From contig NZ_CP163422.1 of assembly GCF_041429775.1 (NCBI RefSeq), positions 1 to 64,000 on the forward strand: a stretch of 64,000 nucleotides of DNA, in the 5' to 3' direction. Every line of letters begins with the position of its first letter. Within the stretch, counting starts at the first letter, position 1. Positions 8,681-17,498 of this stretch are shown in pieces. A program made the position numbers and the translations under genes. The DNA comes from Glycocaulis abyssi. GTDB taxonomy: Bacteria; Pseudomonadota; Alphaproteobacteria; Caulobacterales; Maricaulaceae. The notes below the pieces were generated by a model. It was not told where the DNA came from and did not search any database. It was given only the letters and a program-made list of their open reading frames with translations.

Positions 8681-9531
8681 GCCACCGCCTTCAGATCGGC
8701 CCGCGCATCGCGGATGATCGCCCAGGAAGAATGCAGGAATAACCCGGCGATGCCGAAGGCGACAATGAGGTCGGGCCACGCGCTACCCAGCCAAACCACC
8801 AGACCGGCCGCGACAACGACTGCCGCATTGCCAATGGCGTCGTTGCGCGAGAACAGCCAGACGGCACGCATGTTCGCGTCCCCCTTCCGGTACTGCAGCA
8901 ACGGCAGCACGGAGATGACATTGATCACAAGAGCAATCAGGCCCAGAAGCCCCATCAGCGTGGCGTCTGGGGTTGTCGGCTCGAATGCCCGCATGATGGT
9001 TGTCCCAAAGACGCCAAGACCGAGCAGGGCAAGGAAGATGCCTTGGATCAGGGCCGACCGCGCCCGCCAGAGAAGACTCCAACCGATGGCCAGCAGGCCG
9101 AGGAAGGTGATCGCGCCATCACCAATAAAATCCAGCGCGTCGGCCTTCACCGCCTGTGACCCGGCAATAAACCCACCAATCATTTCCAGAACGCCGTAAC
9201 CGACATTTAGAATCACGACGATCCAGAGCGCGCGGCGGTAGCCCGGGTCCTGATGGGCCGCACTTTGCTGAAGGTCCTCGTCGCTCTCGATGCGGTCGAA
9301 CCCATATCCCGTTGTCTCAACGGCTTTTTCGATCTCCAGCAGGCTTGCTTCAGGGGCTTTCAGAGTCATGATATGGGTCGCCGCCGACACCTTCACCTCA
9401 TCGGGCGCGACCCCTGCAGATTGCGCCGCCCGTTCAATCTGCGCGGCATCCTTCGCGCAATCCATGCCGGAGACGCGGTAACGGAAGGATGGGATATCTG
9501 CCGCCGAACCGGTGCTATCAGCGTTGGCCAT
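8677..9531 (-). CDS. Heavy-metal cation transporter with N-terminal HMA-like domain
   Basis: 284-residue cation-diffusion-facilitator-like exporter. Residues about 12-75 form a heavy-metal-associated fold with a reduced motif GMDCAKDA (one Cys instead of CxxC). Six hydrophobic segments follow, with the metal-site sequences KADALDFIGDG and LFSRNDAIGNA, the variant D-x-x-x-D / N-D pairs of this subfamily. There is no His-rich loop. The start at 9531 has AGGAG upstream; more upstream in-frame codons run into the repressor promoter. It is divergent from the ArsR gene and probably repressed by it. Likely substrates are Cd, Pb or Zn, by neighbour. Confidence 0.8.
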   Translation of the reverse strand: MANADSTGSAADIPSFRYRVSGMDCAKDAAQIERAAQSAGVAPDEVKVSAATHIMTLKAPEASLLEIEKAVETTGYGFDRIESDEDLQQSAAHQDPGYRRALWIVVILNVGYGVLEMIGGFIAGSQAVKADALDFIGDGAITFLGLLAIGWSLLWRARSALIQGIFLALLGLGVFGTTIMRAFEPTTPDATLMGLLGLIALVINVISVLPLLQYRKGDANMRAVWLFSRNDAIGNAAVVVAAGLVVWLGSAWPDLIVAFGIAGLFLHSSWAIIRDARADLKAVA

Positions 9532-9568
9532 GGGTGCAATACTCCTGCTAGGGTGAATCAAGAAACAA

Positions 9569-9590
9569 CATATCAGTGAGGAATGATATG
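9569..9590. promoter_or_regulatory. Palindromic operator of the ArsR-family repressor
   Basis: Perfect 7-8-7 inverted repeat CATATCA...TGATATG, lying between the divergent transporter and repressor genes and overlapping the repressor start codon. The size and position fit an ArsR/SmtB operator controlling both genes. Confidence 0.7.
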
Positions 9591-9938
9591 GACCAGGTTG
9601 TCGCCGACCGCAACACCGGGGCCACCGCCATCGAGCGAAGAGCGAAGCTGTTTCGCGGCTTTGCGGACCCAAGCCGTCTCGCGATTCTGGACGCCTTGTG
9701 CGAAGCGCCGTTGGCCGTTCACGAGATCGTGACGCGCACGGAATTATCGCAATCAAACGTCTCCAACCATCTCCGATGTCTTTTGGATTGTGGGCTTGTC
9801 GCCAGCGACCGCGATGGACGCTTCATCCGCTACCGTATCAGCAGTCCGCGTATTACAGCTCTTTTGAATGACGTGGACGCCCTTCTCGATGTGGTCGCAG
9901 AGGGTGTTGAGGCGTGTGACAATTATTGCGGGGAATAA
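9588..9938 (+). CDS. ArsR/SmtB-family metal repressor, CmtR type
   Basis: 116-residue winged-helix repressor. Helix-turn-helix is EIVTRTELSQSNVSNHLRCL, with the wing at SDRDGRFIRYRIS. The recognition helix carries a C-x-x-x-C pair (RCLLDCGLV) and the C-terminus carries a further Cys pair (ACDNYC). This is the arrangement of CmtR, whose Cd/Pb site uses two recognition-helix cysteines and a C-terminal one. I infer that metal binding releases the protein from the palindrome at its own start and induces the divergent transporter-lspA-DUF411 genes. An in-frame GTG 12 bases upstream is possible; the ATG has a better-placed GAGGA. Confidence 0.85.
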   Translation: MDQVVADRNTGATAIERRAKLFRGFADPSRLAILDALCEAPLAVHEIVTRTELSQSNVSNHLRCLLDCGLVASDRDGRFIRYRISSPRITALLNDVDALLDVVAEGVEACDNYCGE

Positions 9939-10056
9939 ACGGTCCTTTGCGTGTGTGCTTGGATTCCATGAAAGGTTTGGATCGCAATAATTTAGTCGAT
10001 CAACGGACGCAGCAACTCCACTGCATCGACATCTAGTGCCACTGCGACCTTTTCTA

Positions 10057-10140
10057 GGGTCAGGATTCATAACCAATAGATGACGAGAGCCGCGAGGGCG
10101 ATGGCTGAGAGGAACACCTTGGGGCATCGGTCATAGCGGG
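10057..10140 (-). mobile_element. 3'-end fragment of an IS5-family element
   Basis: Encodes only the last residues of a transposase (TRYDRCPKVFLSAIALAALVIYWL region) and an intact end preceded by TA. It is inverted relative to the remnant at 7005-7601. The DNA differs at many third positions from that copy, so it is a diverged relative. It is fused directly to the truncated tnpA fragment. Confidence 0.85.
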
Positions 10141-10144
10141 TCGC

Positions 10145-10438
10145 GCCCAGATCGGCCTGAACAAGGGCGAAGCCCATCACGCCCTCAAGAATGCGCTGCG
10201 TATTGGCCGCCAAGGTGAAATTCGCGACCGGACAACCGAAGGCCAACATTTCAGGATGGCCGGGCTGAACCTGCTCACCACCATCATTATCTACTGGAAC
10301 ACCAAGCACCTCGGTCAGGCTGTCGCCATCCGCCGCCGTAATGGGTTGGATTGCTCACCCGACCTGCTAGCGCATATCTCACCCCTCGGATGGGCCCACA
10401 TCCTGCTCACTGGCGAATACAGGTGGCCCAAAAGATGA
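10145..10438 (+). pseudogene. Truncated Tn3-family tnpA 3' end
   Basis: 97 codons matching the last 97 residues of the full TnpA at 3208-6090 but on the opposite strand, with scattered substitutions (for example NTKHLGQAVAIRRRNG). It begins exactly at the IS5 fragment junction. It supplies the second tnpA-side end of the transposon, and its stop lies 10 bases before the right inverted repeat. Confidence 0.92.
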
Positions 10439-10447
10439 TCAAACCAC

Positions 10448-10485
10448 CTTAGCGTAGTATTCTGCACTCTCCGGCATCAGACCCC
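10448..10485 (-). repeat. Right terminal inverted repeat of the Tn3-family element
   Basis: 38 bp, identical to the internal copy at 6818-6855 except for one base (GTAGTATT in place of GTAGGATT). It is followed by TAGTG, the same five bases that precede the left end. Confidence 0.95.
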
Positions 10486-10563
10486 TAGTGTTGCCAACGC
10501 CAGTGCCACAATCGCCATCGTCTGAAACCTCCGCCTGCGGGACAGTCTGATCATCCTGTTCAT
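10486..10563 (-). pseudogene. Signal-peptide fragment of the split thermonuclease gene
   Basis: 26 codons starting MNRMIRLSRRRRF, followed by the hydrophobic segment VALALATL, with AGGA before the ATG. It stops exactly at the transposon edge. Its last codon (CTA) lies in the target duplication and reads on in frame into LLAGMMGLEA at 3155. This is the N-terminus of the thermonuclease gene at 2682-3155. The transcript of this stub now runs into the transposon. Confidence 0.9.
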
Positions 10564-10776
10564 AGTTTTTCCTGCCATATCGCAACCCGCTTGCGTATAT
10601 GATCCGTAACTTGTTAAAACATCATGAGGCACAATAAAAAAGCAAACTATATTTCTCATAACGTTTATTATGCGACGGCCCGGTGTAAGCGCAAAGTAGT
10701 AATCTTGCATCTGTGCCGCATAGAAATCTTGCACGCTAGCCTCCTCCCGCGCGGTCATTTGGAGGAGGCCCTAACG

Positions 10777-10920
10777 ATGCTGGATGTGTTTGACGTGAGC
10801 CGGAAAGAACTGCAGCGCGCCGAAATCCTTGACGATGTGAAGGCCGGGCGCCTGAGCCTGAAAGAGTCGCCTCAATCAGCCGGATATACGCAAGCTTTTG
10901 GATGCATTTTGAGGGAATGA
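10777..10920 (+). pseudogene. N-terminal scrap of an ISNCY-type transposase
   Basis: The 47 codons start LDVFDVSRKELQRAEILDDV, then KAGRLSLKES. This is the opening of ISNCY-like transposases, in which a helix-turn-helix (KEAARLLGLS...) would follow. Homology breaks off after KES and a stop follows, so only the start of the gene is left. The surrounding 10564-10972 stretch shows nothing else I can name apart from AT-rich sequence upstream of cusC. Confidence 0.5.
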
Positions 10921-10972
10921 TCGGTTAGCGGCGTAACACGGCGGCAACCCCGTTCGTTACCTCTGTGCCGTC

Positions 10973-12181
10973 ATGCTCCTCTTATCCATCCTCATTGCCG
11001 CCCATATGCAGGCAGCTCCTTTGTCCACTCCAGCGGTGCAGGAGTTGATGGTGCAGCTGGACGCACACCCTGCCCTGCAGGCCTATACCGCTGAATCCCG
11101 CGCGGCAGAGGCCATGGCTGAGGGCGCGATGGGCCTGCCCAATCCCCGGATTGGCGCCGCGGTGGAAAACGTTCCGGTCAATGCGCCGCTGCGTTTCGAC
11201 ACTTCGGACATGAGTTCGCGTTCCGTGATGGTGTCGCAGGACATTCCGGGTCGGGGCCTTCGCGGTGCCAGGGCCGATGTTGAGCAGGCCGCCGCGCGGC
11301 TGGTCCTGGTCCGGCGAGAGGCCCTGCGGGCCCAATTGGCAGGAGAGCTTCTGTCTGCTCTGGCCGAATATGAGATGGCTGGGGCGCTGGAGGGTCTGCT
11401 GGACGCGCAACTCGCCCTTCTGGATGAGCGCGAGGCCTATCTCAGCGGCCGCATCGATGCCGGAGACGCGCTCTTTGCCGAACTGGCCGAGACCGACGGG
11501 GAGCGCGCGGCCATCGACCAGCGGCGTGCGGACGTAACCCGGCAAAGTACACAGGCCCTGAGCGTGCTGACCCGCCTGGTGGGAGAGGTGCGTACCCCTC
11601 CCCCCGTTTCACCCATTCCTCCCCCCGCTGCGGAAACCGGCGAGACCGTGTTCCACGCCGTGCGCGTGGCCCAGGCAGTCGTACAGGCTGCCGAGGCCGG
11701 CGTGTCGGTACGCGAGCGCGAATTCGACCCGATCTACAGCGTCAGCCTCAGCTATATGAACCGCGAAGGCGCCCCAGGCATGCGCGCAGATGACATGGTC
11801 AGCGCGCAGCTGATGGTATCGGTGCCGCTCTGGTCGCGCTGGAACCAGACCCCGCGGCTGGAGGCAGCCCGCATCAATACCGAAGCGTCCCGCCTGCGCC
11901 TCGCCGATGCGGCGCGTGTGTCTGCCGACGCGTTCCGCGCTGCCGCCGCCGATTACGCTGCCGCGACGCGGTCCATCGCGGCACTGGAAGCGCGCCACAC
12001 GGCGCTGGACGCAGCCCTGGCCGCCGCCAGCAGGCGTTACGAGGCCGGGGATAGCAGCCTTCTGCCTCTCATAAATACACGTATCACCCAGACGGAGCTG
12101 CGCATCCGTCTTCTGGAACAGCGTCTGGCCGCAGACCGCGCGGCGGCACGCATGCATGGCCTTGTGGCAGGTGAATTATGA
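10973..12181 (+). CDS. cusC: TolC-family outer-membrane efflux protein (CusC-like)
   Basis: 402-residue outer-membrane channel of a metal RND tripartite pump. A short signal peptide (MLLLSILIAAHMQAAP) is followed by two alanine/leucine-rich helical repeats of the TolC fold (about residues 20-200 and 210-400) with the proline-rich linker between them. The segment MGLPNPRIGAAVENVP near residue 55 is typical of the metal-type branch. There is no lipobox, unlike E. coli CusC. It is the first gene of cusCBA-cusF, overlapping cusB by four bases. Confidence 0.85.
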   Translation: MLLLSILIAAHMQAAPLSTPAVQELMVQLDAHPALQAYTAESRAAEAMAEGAMGLPNPRIGAAVENVPVNAPLRFDTSDMSSRSVMVSQDIPGRGLRGARADVEQAAARLVLVRREALRAQLAGELLSALAEYEMAGALEGLLDAQLALLDEREAYLSGRIDAGDALFAELAETDGERAAIDQRRADVTRQSTQALSVLTRLVGEVRTPPPVSPIPPPAAETGETVFHAVRVAQAVVQAAEAGVSVREREFDPIYSVSLSYMNREGAPGMRADDMVSAQLMVSVPLWSRWNQTPRLEAARINTEASRLRLADAARVSADAFRAAAADYAAATRSIAALEARHTALDAALAAASRRYEAGDSSLLPLINTRITQTELRIRLLEQRLAADRAAARMHGLVAGEL

Positions 12182-13875
12182 AATCGCTGATGGCCCTTTT
12201 CGTCCTGGTAGTGGCGGCTATCAGCCTGTCCGCCCCGCCGGCCGCTATCGCGCAGGAGCAGCATTATACCTGCCCGATGCACCCGCACTATATCGCGTCC
12301 GATCCCGGCACCTGCCCGATCTGTGGCATGGATCTGGTCCCCATGGAGACCGGCGAGGCGGACGCTGATATGGCGGCAGAGGGCCATGAACGCATGACGG
12401 TGCGGGTTCCGGCCGAAACCATCCAGACCATGGGGGTGCGCATTGCACCGGCTGAAGAGGCCCTGTTTGGCCGGCAGATGCGCAGTTTCGCCGCCGTGAC
12501 GCCGGATGAAAGGGCCAGGCATGCCGTGTCCAGCCGGGTGGCAGGCTGGATAGAAACCCTCGATATCCGTGCCGTGGGCGATCCCGTGGCGCCGGGCGAC
12601 CGGCTCTTTACCCTCTACAGCCCTGAACTGGTTTCCGCCCAGCAGGACTATTTCGCCGCGCGCGCGGCGGGCGGAAGGCGGGCCGATGCTGCCGAACGCC
12701 GCCTGCGCTCCCTCGGCGTGCAGCCCGAGGTCATGGCGCGCCTGCGTACGCGCAGCGAAGCCCTGCACGCCATCCCGGTCTATGCGCAGGCGGCGGGCCG
12801 GGTGTCGGATATTGCCGTGGCCGAGGGACAGTATGCCGGACCCGGCGCGGCGATCATGACCGTGCAGGATTACAGCCAGGTCTGGCTGATAGTGTCGGTG
12901 TCCGAACAGGACCTGCCCTTCCTGCGTGAGGGTACACCGGCACAGGTAACGCTCCCTGCCCGGCCGGGGGAAACACTGTCCCTCGCCGTGGACTATATCT
13001 ATCCGACCGTGGACACCCGCACGCGCACCGGCCAGGTGCGCCTGATCGTGCCCAACCCGGATGGCACGCTGCGGCCCGGCGCGTTTGCCGATGTGGTCTT
13101 CGAGGCAGATCAGACGCGGCGGCTCTCGGTTCCTTCCGAGGCCGTGCTGATGGACGGCACGGGATCGTGGATTGTCGTCTCGCTGGGCGAAGGGCGTTTC
13201 CAGCCGCGCCGTGCCGAAACCGGGCTGACGGCGGGCGGCCGCACCGAAATCCTCACCGGAGTGGATGCGGGCGAGATGGTGGTGGTTTCCGGCCAGTTCC
13301 TGATCGATTCCGAAAGCAGCCTGCGCGAATCCTTCCGGCGGCTGCAACATGCCGCCCTGCCCCTGGCGCTGGTCACGCTGTCACAGTCCGAACAGGCAGT
13401 GGTCGACCATGTCGTTGATGCCGCCCTCTACCTGCACGAGGCTCTGGTGGACGGTTTCGACATCCAGCCGGGATTTCTCGATCCGGCGCTGGACGCGGCC
13501 CGCCATATCGAGGAGCGCTGGGCGCAGACACCACTGGCAGCCGTGATGGAAGCCGCGCGCCCGCCGCTTCAGGCGGCGCAACAGTCACGCACTGAAAGCG
13601 GGTTGCAGGACGCACTTGCAAGCCTGGTAGGTGCGCTGGACCCGTGGCTGATGGAGGGCCGGCCGGAGCATTACCGCGAGGCCGGGCTGGTCTACCTCAC
13701 CGATGAAGAGAGCGGCCGCAGCTGGCTGCAACTGGGCACCGCACCCCGCAACCCGTATGGCGCCGGGCCTGTGCAGGCCACGCCATGGCCTGACCTGTCC
13801 CACCGGCGTGCGGAAGCCGAAGACGCCCGTTCGCGCGAGACGCCGGAAAGGCCGGATGCTGGCCATGTCCACTGA
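12178..13875 (+). CDS. cusB: RND periplasmic adaptor (CusB-like) with metal-binding and DUF3347-like ends
   Basis: 565-residue membrane-fusion protein connecting the inner-membrane pump to the outer-membrane channel. A signal peptide ends at AIAQ (about residue 26). Next comes a heavy-metal-binding domain with YTCPMHP and CPICGMDLVPM (about 30-60), then the lipoyl/barrel domains (VSSRVAGWIETLDIRAVGD, and the second half at AQAAGRVSDIAVAEGQ). The region from about 400 to 565 is an extra helical domain ending in the pattern WLQLGT...RNPYG, which resembles DUF3347. It is coupled by overlap to both neighbours. Confidence 0.87.
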   Translation: MKSLMALFVLVVAAISLSAPPAAIAQEQHYTCPMHPHYIASDPGTCPICGMDLVPMETGEADADMAAEGHERMTVRVPAETIQTMGVRIAPAEEALFGRQMRSFAAVTPDERARHAVSSRVAGWIETLDIRAVGDPVAPGDRLFTLYSPELVSAQQDYFAARAAGGRRADAAERRLRSLGVQPEVMARLRTRSEALHAIPVYAQAAGRVSDIAVAEGQYAGPGAAIMTVQDYSQVWLIVSVSEQDLPFLREGTPAQVTLPARPGETLSLAVDYIYPTVDTRTRTGQVRLIVPNPDGTLRPGAFADVVFEADQTRRLSVPSEAVLMDGTGSWIVVSLGEGRFQPRRAETGLTAGGRTEILTGVDAGEMVVVSGQFLIDSESSLRESFRRLQHAALPLALVTLSQSEQAVVDHVVDAALYLHEALVDGFDIQPGFLDPALDAARHIEERWAQTPLAAVMEAARPPLQAAQQSRTESGLQDALASLVGALDPWLMEGRPEHYREAGLVYLTDEESGRSWLQLGTAPRNPYGAGPVQATPWPDLSHRRAEAEDARSRETPERPDAGHVH

Positions 13876-16800
13876 ACACGAACTGCACGACCCTTCGCGC
13901 AGCTGGGTGGCGCGCCTGATCGCCTGGTCGGTAAACAACCGGATTCTGGTGCTGATCGGGGCTGTGGCACTGCTGGCCGCCGGGCTGCGCGCCGTCGACA
14001 ACATCCCGCTCGACGCGATACCGGACATGTCGGACACCCAGGTGATCATCCGCACCGATTTCCCGGGCCAGAGCCCGCAAGTGGTGGAGGATCTTGTCAC
14101 CTATCCGCTGGCCTCCGCGCTGCTGGGCCAGCCACGGACCCGCGATGTGCGCGGCTTTTCGATGTTCGGCTCGTCCTTCATCTATGTCGTGTTCGAAGAC
14201 GGCGTGGACCAGTACTGGGCCCGGGCCCGTGTGGTCGAGGCGCTTTCACGGATTCAGGGGCAGTTGCCCGAGGCGGCCACCCCGCAGATCGGACCGGACG
14301 CCACCGGTGTGGGCTGGGTCTACCAGTATGCGCTGGTGGACCGCTCAGGGACACACGATCTGGCCGATCTGCGCGCCTTGCAGGACTGGTTCCTGCGATT
14401 TGAGCTGGCCGCCCTGCCCGGCGTTGCCGAAGTGGCATCGGTGGGCGGTTTCCAGCGCGAATACCAGGTACTGGTCAATCCGAACCGGCTGCGCGCCTAC
14501 GATATACCCTTAAGCCGCGTGATCGAGGCGGTACGGGCCTCCTCCATGGAGACGAGCGGACGTATCGTCGAACAGGCCGAGACGGAATTCTTCGTGCGCT
14601 CGCACGGCTATGTCTCCCGGCGGGACGAGCTGGAACAGGTCGTCATACTGGCCAGGGAGGGTACGCCGGTCCTGCTAGGCGATGTCGGGCGCGTCGTGGA
14701 GGGTCCGGCCCTCAGGCGGGGCGTCGCGGAACTGAACGGCGAAGGCGAAGTTGTTGCCGGGATCGTCGTGATGCGCGCCAGCGAGAATGCGCTGACCGTC
14801 ATTCAGGGGGTGCGCGAGCGCCTTGATGAACTCCAGGCTGGCCTTCCGGCCGGTGTGGAGATCGTTTCCGTCTATGACCGGGCGCCCCTTATCGAAGGCG
14901 CGGTCCGCTATCTGCGCCACAAACTCATTGAGGAAGGTATCGCTGTCGCCCTGGTGGTGCTGATCTTCCTCCTGCATGTACGCTCGGCCTTCGTCGCGGT
15001 CATCACCCTCCCCTTGGGCGTGCTGGCGGCGTTCATCGTCATGCAGATGCAGGGCGTCACCGCCAATATCATGTCGCTGGGGGGCATCGCGATCGCCATC
15101 GGGGCCATGGTGGACGCCTCCATAGTGATGGTCGAGAACGCCAACCGGCGGCTGGCGGAACTGCCGCCGGATGCGAGCCGGGCCGAACGCGATGCGGCGC
15201 GCCTGAAAGCCGCGCAGGAAGTCGGGCCCGGCCTGTTCTTCTCCCTCCTGATCATCACCGTGTCTTTCCTGCCGGTCTTTGCCCTTACCGGTCAGAGCTA
15301 CCGGCTCTTCTCGCCGCTCGCCTACACCAAGACCTACGCCATGGCGTTCGCCGCGGCTCTGTCGGTCACGCTGGTGCCGGTATTGCTGATGATGCTGGTG
15401 CGCGGGCGCATACGGCGCGAGATGGCCAATCCGCTGAACCGCATCCTTGCGGCGGCCTACCGTCCCGCGCTGGCCATGGCGCTGAAATGGAAATGGATCA
15501 CCCTGTCGGCGACCGTGCTGATGCTGGCCAGTTCTGCCATCCCGCTGATGCGCCTTGGCGGCGAATTCATGCCGCCCCTTTATGAGGGCGATCTGCTCTA
15601 CATGCCGACCACCCTGCCCGGCGTGTCGATCTCGCGGGCGCGTGAAATCACCGCGCAGACCAACCGGCTCATCATGACCGTTCCCGAGGTCGAGCTTGCC
15701 TTCGGCAAGGCGGGGCGCGCAGACACCGCCACCGATCCCGCCCCCGTCTCCATGATCGAGACATGGATACGCCTGCGGCCGCGCTCGCAATGGCGCGAAG
15801 GCCTCACGCCGGAAGCGCTGATCGCGGAACTGAACGAGCGGGTGCAACTGCCCGGGCTGGTCAATTCCTGGGGCTATCCGATCCGCATCCGCATGGACAT
15901 GATCACAACCGGTATCCGCACCCCTGTGGGGGTGAAGATCACAGGGCCTGACCTTGCCACTATCGGCCGGATTGCTGGCGATGTGGAGGATGTGGTGCGC
16001 ACCGTGCCGGGAACCCGCTCGGCCTTTGCAGACCGCACCCAGGGCGGGCGTTATATCGAAATCCTGCCTGATCGCAGCGCGCTGGCCCGCCACGGGATCG
16101 ATCTGGGTGGCTTCCAGATGGTCGTGCAGGCCGCGCTCGGGGGAATGCCAGTTACGGAAAGCGTGCAGGGCCGCGAGCGCTACACGATCATGGTGCGCTA
16201 TGACCGGCCTTTCCGTGAAAACGTGCAGACCCTGCACGATGTCCTGATCGCCAACCCTCAAGGGGCTCATATTCCTCTGGGCGAACTGGCCTCGGTCCAC
16301 ATCGCAGACGGCCCACCCATGATCCGCTCGGAAAATGCGCGCCTGACAGGCTGGGTATTCGTCGATGTCGCCGGCCGGGACATGGCCGGTTATGTCGCCG
16401 AGGCCAGACGTGAGGTGGCGGCCGGGGTGGACCTGCCGCCGGGCTACGCCATCGGCTGGTCGGGACAGTTCGAACAGATGCTGCAAGCGCGCGAACGGCT
16501 GTCTTTCGCCATTCCCGCCGCCGTGCTGACCATTTTCGTGCTTCTGATGCTGCATTTCGGGCGGCTGGACCGGACGCTGATCGTCATGGCCTCCCTGCCC
16601 TTTGCATTGATCGGCGGATTGTGGTCGGTCTGGCTGGCTGGTTATCAGCTTTCGGTCGCCGTCGCCGTCGGATTTATTGCGCTGGGCGGTATCGCGGTGG
16701 AAACGGCTGTCGTGATGCTGATCTTCCTCGACCAGCAGGTGCGCGAGACACCGCCAAAGACCCGCGCCGCCCTGTTTGATGCAGTCATGAAAGGCGCCGT

Positions 16801-17062
16801 ATTGCGCCTGCGTCCCAAGCTGATGACGGCGCTGACCATTTTCGCCGGCCTTGCGCCGATATTCCTCACCGACGGCCTCGGCGCGGACGTGATGCGCCGG
16901 ATCGCCCTGCCTATGGTCGGCGGCATGGCCACCACGACGGTGCTGACCCTGATCGTGCTGCCGGTGATCTATTTCGTCTGGGAAGCCGCCCGGAGGCGGT
17001 TGCCCGTATCCGAGCCGGAGGACAGCCCGGCACCCCAACCTGCCTATGGAGAATCCCGATGA
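13856..17062 (+). CDS. cusA: Heavy-metal efflux RND pump (CusA/CzcA family)
   Basis: 1068-residue inner-membrane proton-driven metal pump. Transmembrane segment 1 is at about 18-40 (NNRILVLIGAVALLAAGL), followed by the conserved NIPLDAIPDMSDTQV. The central TM block holds LGGIAIAIGAMVDASIVMVENANR (about 415-440), the site of the proton-relay acidic residues. A second TM block begins near 880. Periplasmic methionines favour Cu/Ag, as do the neighbours cusB (HMA-like domain) and cusF. The start at 13856 is inside the cusB end with GGAAAGG four bases upstream. ATG at 13865 is an alternative. Confidence 0.92.
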   Translation: MLAMSTEHELHDPSRSWVARLIAWSVNNRILVLIGAVALLAAGLRAVDNIPLDAIPDMSDTQVIIRTDFPGQSPQVVEDLVTYPLASALLGQPRTRDVRGFSMFGSSFIYVVFEDGVDQYWARARVVEALSRIQGQLPEAATPQIGPDATGVGWVYQYALVDRSGTHDLADLRALQDWFLRFELAALPGVAEVASVGGFQREYQVLVNPNRLRAYDIPLSRVIEAVRASSMETSGRIVEQAETEFFVRSHGYVSRRDELEQVVILAREGTPVLLGDVGRVVEGPALRRGVAELNGEGEVVAGIVVMRASENALTVIQGVRERLDELQAGLPAGVEIVSVYDRAPLIEGAVRYLRHKLIEEGIAVALVVLIFLLHVRSAFVAVITLPLGVLAAFIVMQMQGVTANIMSLGGIAIAIGAMVDASIVMVENANRRLAELPPDASRAERDAARLKAAQEVGPGLFFSLLIITVSFLPVFALTGQSYRLFSPLAYTKTYAMAFAAALSVTLVPVLLMMLVRGRIRREMANPLNRILAAAYRPALAMALKWKWITLSATVLMLASSAIPLMRLGGEFMPPLYEGDLLYMPTTLPGVSISRAREITAQTNRLIMTVPEVELAFGKAGRADTATDPAPVSMIETWIRLRPRSQWREGLTPEALIAELNERVQLPGLVNSWGYPIRIRMDMITTGIRTPVGVKITGPDLATIGRIAGDVEDVVRTVPGTRSAFADRTQGGRYIEILPDRSALARHGIDLGGFQMVVQAALGGMPVTESVQGRERYTIMVRYDRPFRENVQTLHDVLIANPQGAHIPLGELASVHIADGPPMIRSENARLTGWVFVDVAGRDMAGYVAEARREVAAGVDLPPGYAIGWSGQFEQMLQARERLSFAIPAAVLTIFVLLMLHFGRLDRTLIVMASLPFALIGGLWSVWLAGYQLSVAVAVGFIALGGIAVETAVVMLIFLDQQVRETPPKTRAALFDAVMKGAVLRLRPKLMTALTIFAGLAPIFLTDGLGADVMRRIALPMVGGMATTTVLTLIVLPVIYFVWEAARRRLPVSEPEDSPAPQPAYGESR

Positions 17063-17496
17063 CCCGACTGCAAATGCTCGCCATTCTTGCCGCGCCGCTG
17101 GCTCTGGGCACCGCTGCCTGCTCGCCGCAGGATACGCAGCCCCCTGCCGGTAACTATGAAAGCGCCCTGGCCGTTCATGACGATCATAACGGCCACGAGG
17201 GGATGCACCACGAAGGCATGGATCATGAGGAGATGGACCATGCAGGCATGACGGCCGACGCTGCGCTGGAAGCCAGTGCGGCAGGTGTCCTCAATGCGGT
17301 CGATATCGAGGCAGGCTCGGTCAATCTGACCCACCCTCCCATGCCGGAAATCGGCTGGCCTGCAATGACGATGGACCTGCCGGTTACCCGCCAGGTTGAT
17401 CTTTCCGCGTTCGAAGTAGGCCAGGAAGTGCGTTTTACCGTGCGCCGGGGGCGGGACAACATGTTCCGCATCGTTGCCATGGAGCCCGCGCAGTAG
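17059..17496 (+). CDS. cusF: CusF-like periplasmic copper-binding protein
   Basis: 145 residues. A signal peptide ends in AAC, perhaps a weak lipobox. A His/Met-rich stretch (HDDHNGHEG through MDHAGM, residues 34-64) follows. The CusF beta-barrel occupies about 75-143. It contains a His before GWPAMTMDL, which gives the cation-pi Trp and the two Met ligands that bind Cu(I)/Ag(I) in CusF. It hands metal to CusB in the known system. The gene overlaps cusA by four bases and ends two bases from the convergent sigma gene, with no terminator in between. Confidence 0.9.
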   Translation: MTRLQMLAILAAPLALGTAACSPQDTQPPAGNYESALAVHDDHNGHEGMHHEGMDHEEMDHAGMTADAALEASAAGVLNAVDIEAGSVNLTHPPMPEIGWPAMTMDLPVTRQVDLSAFEVGQEVRFTVRRGRDNMFRIVAMEPAQ

Positions 17497-17498
17497 GT

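Larger units (their letters stand above)
3161..10485. mobile_element. Tn3-family pseudo-composite transposon with metal-resistance cargo
   Basis: A 7325-bp element bounded by 38-bp inverted repeats (3161-3198 and 10448-10485, one mismatch) and by the direct repeat TAGTG on both sides (3156-3160 and 10486-10490), the 5-bp duplication typical of Tn3-family transposition. Inside are tnpA and tnpR, a third inverted-repeat copy at 6818-6855, two IS5-family remnants, the cargo (DUF411 protein, lspA, cation transporter, ArsR regulator) and a second, truncated tnpA 3' end facing the other way. Both outer ends are therefore tnpA-proximal ends. The interrupted thermonuclease gene proves the outer boundaries. 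Confidence 0.93.

Noticed and set aside
14675-17038. A 787-codon leftward frame opposite cusA
   Set aside because: It is the complement of a well-conserved pump gene; its His/Gln/Arg-rich protein has no domain and is a typical GC-rich shadow.
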